Of a DNA stretch of 64,000 nucleotides, positions 62,101 through 64,000 are shown in pieces. The DNA comes from Armatimonadota bacterium (GTDB lineage: Bacteria > Armatimonadota > Fimbriimonadia > Fimbriimonadales > Fimbriimonadaceae). The position numbers and the translations under genes are program-made. Position 1 is the stretch's first letter. Each line of letters opens with the position of its first letter. The notes beneath the pieces are model-generated. The model saw only the letters and a program-made list of their open reading frames with translations. It did no database searches and had not been told where the DNA came from. The stretch is taken from positions 62,001 to 126,000 of the forward strand of contig JAFDWR010000003.1 of the NCBI GenBank assembly GCA_018268355.1. Reading direction: 5' to 3'.

Positions 62101-64000
62101 GAATTGCTCGCTGAAGGCGCGGCTGACCTGGAGCATCGGCGGATCGCCATCGACGAGGTGGTAGCGCCGCAGGTAGTTCGTGAGCGTTGGCCGTTGCATG
62201 AGGGTTCGGTGGACCGAGCCAAACCCGTTCATGCCGGGCAAGTTGCTCATCATGCCGGTCGCTGCGGCCATGTCCGCTTCTCGGCCCCGGCGCCGAAGCT
62301 CCTCGTCGGAAGGTGTGCGCATACCAAAGAAGCGAGCGATTCGGCCTCCCCACCGGGCCGCTTCCTCGTTCATGTGTGCGGTCATGTAGTCCGCCCAAAG
62401 GACGATATCGACTAGGCTCGTGACCTGCAAGAGGACGCCCTTGAACATGCCGAGGTCGTTGAGGAACTGCTGGCGACCGTCCTGGTACGGTCCGCCGCGG
62501 ACCGCCGAATACGCCCGGCCAAAGGTGGCTCCTGCGCCGGTCGCCGAGTGCGGCGCGGGGGCGGGGGCGGTGTTTTCCAGCTGGATGGCGCGGTGCTTGG
62601 CGGTCGAGCCCATCGTGCGATCACCTGCGCGGGCCATCACTTCGGTCGCGATTGCCTGAGCGAGCTCTTCAAGGGCCTCGCCATCGGACAGGGAGTCGAG
62701 ATCGAGCGACACTTCGACGTTCAGGTGGTCGAGCCTGATCGTGTCAGCCCTGCGAATGCCGATGATCTCCGCCGCACGGTCGAGAGCCTGAATCGTCAGT
62801 CGATCAAGGCGCGCCTTGTGCTGGGTGCTGACCATCCGATCCGCTTCGTAGGTTCGAATCAGGTGGTCCACCCGCATCTTGTCGCGCTGGCCCACGTTCG
62901 AAAGGATGCGCATTGCGGTCTGCTGGGCCTCGCGCTCCATCTCGTCGCCGCCGCGTGCTGAATGGAATCGCGCAGAGTCTCCGGACTGCCCCGTTTGTTG
63001 GCCGACGTGGGTCAACTCGTGACCGATCAGCGCAAGGCCTGCTGCCGAATGCGGATCGTACTCGCCGGGGCCAAAGAAGACGTCGCGACCGATCGTGAAG
63101 GCGCGTGCGCCGAGGTCGCGGGAAGCCGCCTCGGCAACCGGCCCCGTGTGGAACCGCGCGCCGCCCATGTCGCCGTCAACCTCAGAACCGATCTTGCCCA
63201 TCAGTCCCGAATCAGGCGCAAAGCCGACGCCACCAGTGGCGAGAAGCTGTTGGTGAAGGGCACCCGCATCCACCATGGGCTCGGGGCCAGAACCGCTTCG
63301 CTGGAGCATCATCGGTCCGCCCGCGCGAGGCATGCCGGGGATCGGCGCAGGGTCGGGGGTGGAGCTGCCGGGATGGCTCGACATCCGAGGGTCAATCACG
63401 GGAACGCCACTCGTCGCCGAGCGGAAGAATTGGGTGAACTGCTGCCCGAACTGCGGGTGAGTGAGGTCGGCGGCACCGCGAAGGCGCAGACCATCTCCGG
63501 CGGGGGTGGGGCCGTTGCCCTGGGTTGGTCCTGGGGCGGTCGCGGCCGCAGCCGCGCCATTGACGGCTCCTGCGCCGGCGGTAGCGAGACCGCCAGCACC
63601 CATCATCTGGTTCACGAGCGAACCCACGCCCCCCTGCATCATCCGGCGACGCTCGTCCTCCATCACCGCGCCCGCGAGCCCGCCCATGAAGCTGAGACCG
63701 CCGAGAATTCCTCGGCGTACGCCGCCCAAGAACGAGGTGTCGGTCGGCGGTGGAGGCGTGGTGAGTCGGCGGACAAAGCCGGTGACCGCGCTGGCCGCAC
63801 TGCCTACCGCTCCTGCCGCTGCGCCGGTCACGCCGCGATAGATCGCCCGACCCACTTCGACCGTGTTGTGGTTCGGATCCGTGCCGGTACGGCCCGAACG
63901 CTCGGCAGCCCGGAAGCGGGCAAGGTCGCCAATGTAGTCGTGGCCGTCGGGCGCGTTGACCGCATGGGGTTCGATAAACGACCCGCCATGGTGGAGGGTG
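59197..64000 (-). CDS. giant eCIS DUF4157 protein with repeats and toxin-like C-terminus (5' end beyond window)
   Basis: 1600 residues are visible and the frame is open to the right edge. Near residue 330 is the eCIS core domain DUF4157: MGGARFHTGPVAEAASRDLG, TIGRDVFFGPGEYDP and HELTHVGQQTG. A helical and hydrophobic middle part follows, with a possible membrane-active stretch (LIAGIVGLSESMATRRLIQI). A Pro-rich linker leads to a module with the JAMM-like ELVAHSHPVTDPIHHLPSG then GGDFEHI. Next come five near-identical repeats of about 28 residues beginning DDAPTGQFRAVDPEPTTTRT. The C-terminal 130 residues end in a W-x-x-GSNIDAFN ... GFVP pattern seen at polymorphic-toxin tips. Likely an eCIS cargo or cargo-linked protein. 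Confidence 0.8.
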   Translation of the reverse strand, partial: TLHHGGSFIEPHAVNAPDGHDYIGDLARFRAAERSGRTGTDPNHNTVEVGRAIYRGVTGAAAGAVGSAASAVTGFVRRLTTPPPPTDTSFLGGVRRGILGGLSFMGGLAGAVMEDERRRMMQGGVGSLVNQMMGAGGLATAGAGAVNGAAAAATAPGPTQGNGPTPAGDGLRLRGAADLTHPQFGQQFTQFFRSATSGVPVIDPRMSSHPGSSTPDPAPIPGMPRAGGPMMLQRSGSGPEPMVDAGALHQQLLATGGVGFAPDSGLMGKIGSEVDGDMGGARFHTGPVAEAASRDLGARAFTIGRDVFFGPGEYDPHSAAGLALIGHELTHVGQQTGQSGDSARFHSARGGDEMEREAQQTAMRILSNVGQRDKMRVDHLIRTYEADRMVSTQHKARLDRLTIQALDRAAEIIGIRRADTIRLDHLNVEVSLDLDSLSDGEALEELAQAIATEVMARAGDRTMGSTAKHRAIQLENTAPAPAPHSATGAGATFGRAYSAVRGGPYQDGRQQFLNDLGMFKGVLLQVTSLVDIVLWADYMTAHMNEEAARWGGRIARFFGMRTPSDEELRRRGREADMAAATGMMSNLPGMNGFGSVHRTLMQRPTLTNYLRRYHLVDGDPPMLQVSRAFSEQFDAFATWTAGQLDTNLDEGRMVLSPYELGELEGAIGTQVALAAVGAAEVEWAAGLVRAIGVVGAVGSGRGLLDAIDRIYARNPNPSARDFMTHEIVSAVLNLIAGIVGLSESMATRRLIQIIIAIVFSVELGYQIGELCTLVGRWNRERNPRQREALQRQIIEKAQQAFGSFMNVVMSILQASRATPAARDHGAMSGEATAPASGDRPTPPPPPPDSALPPPPPPGGDGGVAGPPRPPSGPTAAPVVVEPRPNPTGPTVPVDPHAGPGTGTSRPTTGSPQDPAPGVRPAGGDSNATPLPPPESRASGPGGTGSDRPVAPRQGGRDTIPDGHPVAPPESNGPPTVRDGDTAPPTSRDPAPSESEPTQIRPRAAGSYEVIPDRAAAHSRYLEMLTADPGREVGIWRRPDGSYVVVQGEPGHVPVEWMSDPGNAGSELVAHSHPVTDPIHHLPSGRGGDFEHILGFHDQPGADRSRRVVSSIDIVEPNGNVYTTSYGYEPSNATHPYFLEYRDVNGNLNTVRFSDPPWHAGSTFEGFMYGGNGEGRFTRQPVPGGELLLSPAPAPPTNPATPAARAARGGTTTGPTPTPPEGTAPSGRSSTGPVSDDAPTGQFRAVDPEPTTTRTVRDHPAVVDDDAPTGQFRAVDPEPTTTRTVRDLPAVVDDDAPTGQFRAVDPEPTTTRTARDLPAVDDDAPTGQFRAVDPEPTTTRTAIDHPAVDDDAPTGQFRAVDPHGERTQTDMPAVRDDTHADHAPVDDEPTTRFRRNPDGTIEEIGWDNEPTQVDRAPVPPTERSPQVPRAPGASTDPFALPAGVEKPPRPDRTASPPGVVTREASSDQFVVRETQPGAQEAEYFFNAQLEPDGTMSADVIMEHAEQGTRSGQLRMGEILDDALAHFGPSVKAFATDWGLGSNIDAFNHYMNSGQCDFYQAAANTPSGILLRRRGFVPQDIVVTPNPPGPYTSVQIRWVKTT
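59918..60306 (-). repeat. tandem repeats in the DUF4157 gene encoding DDAPTGQFRAVDPEP units
   Basis: Four full copies of 84-87 nt and a fifth divergent copy lie head to tail. Copies 2-4 differ by a few bases; the first (toward 60300) and last copies are partly degenerate. Each starts at a DDAPTGQFRAVDPEP-encoding segment and ends near PAVVD. This is a protein repeat, not a CRISPR array. Confidence 0.85.

Overview
The window looks like a chromosome segment of a GC-rich member of the Armatimonadota, probably close to Fimbriimonas. The basis is two short PEP-CTERM tails with the same pattern (VPEP, a hydrophobic stretch, then an Arg-rich end), many Sec-secreted Gly-rich or beta-propeller proteins, DUF3160 and DUF4349 proteins, and operons packed with 4-nt ATGA stop/start overlaps. 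This placement is inference from gene style; no rRNA is present to confirm it.

Layout. 1-8.3 kb holds housekeeping and secreted genes: an APC permease fragment, surE, a Spy-like protein, a PEP-CTERM endo/exonuclease/phosphatase-fold protein, a translationally coupled CapA/DUF3160/FG-GAP-like operon, and divergent nadB. 8.5-12.3 kb holds one visibly more AT-rich 1276-residue gene with a nuclease-like N-terminus, a plausible defence gene. 12.6-15.5 kb holds a large propeller/TSP3 protein and a small membrane protein. 16.3-23.4 kb is a three-gene operon: a secreted protein, a C39-like lipoprotein and an RHS-repeat protein whose tip is low in GC and has no recognisable immunity gene after it. 24.1-32.7 kb is a type I restriction-modification operon (hsdM, two small nuclease-like genes, hsdS, DUF3644, hsdR), with a further nuclease-like gene divergent at 32.8 kb and tRNA-Val behind it.

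33.7-52.7 kb is mostly core metabolism and surface functions: a PEP-CTERM metalloprotease, TfoX-like and DUF433 proteins, an alpha/beta hydrolase, acyltransferase 3 overlapping a proline racemase-family gene, a MarR regulator with palindromes in its own leader, two tandem paralogous secreted proteins, sufC-sufD, an S15/CocE hydrolase coupled to a secreted EEP-fold protein, an ECF sigma factor with a membrane DUF4349 partner, alr, tRNA-Ile, a PQQ-like propeller, dprA and nagA.

52.7-64 kb (minus strand, running off the right edge) is part of an extracellular contractile injection system (eCIS). It carries a VgrG-like spike, a LysM hub protein, an 883-residue low-complexity protein, a gp19-like tube subunit with very long disordered tails, a DUF5908-like small protein and a giant DUF4157 protein. 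The DUF4157 protein has internal tandem repeats, a JAMM-like HSHP motif and a toxin-tip-like C-terminus. Sheath, AAA ATPase and most baseplate genes are not in view. The strongest candidates for little-described biology are this eCIS block, the RHS/C39 operon, the type I RM operon with embedded nuclease-like genes, and the 1276-residue protein.
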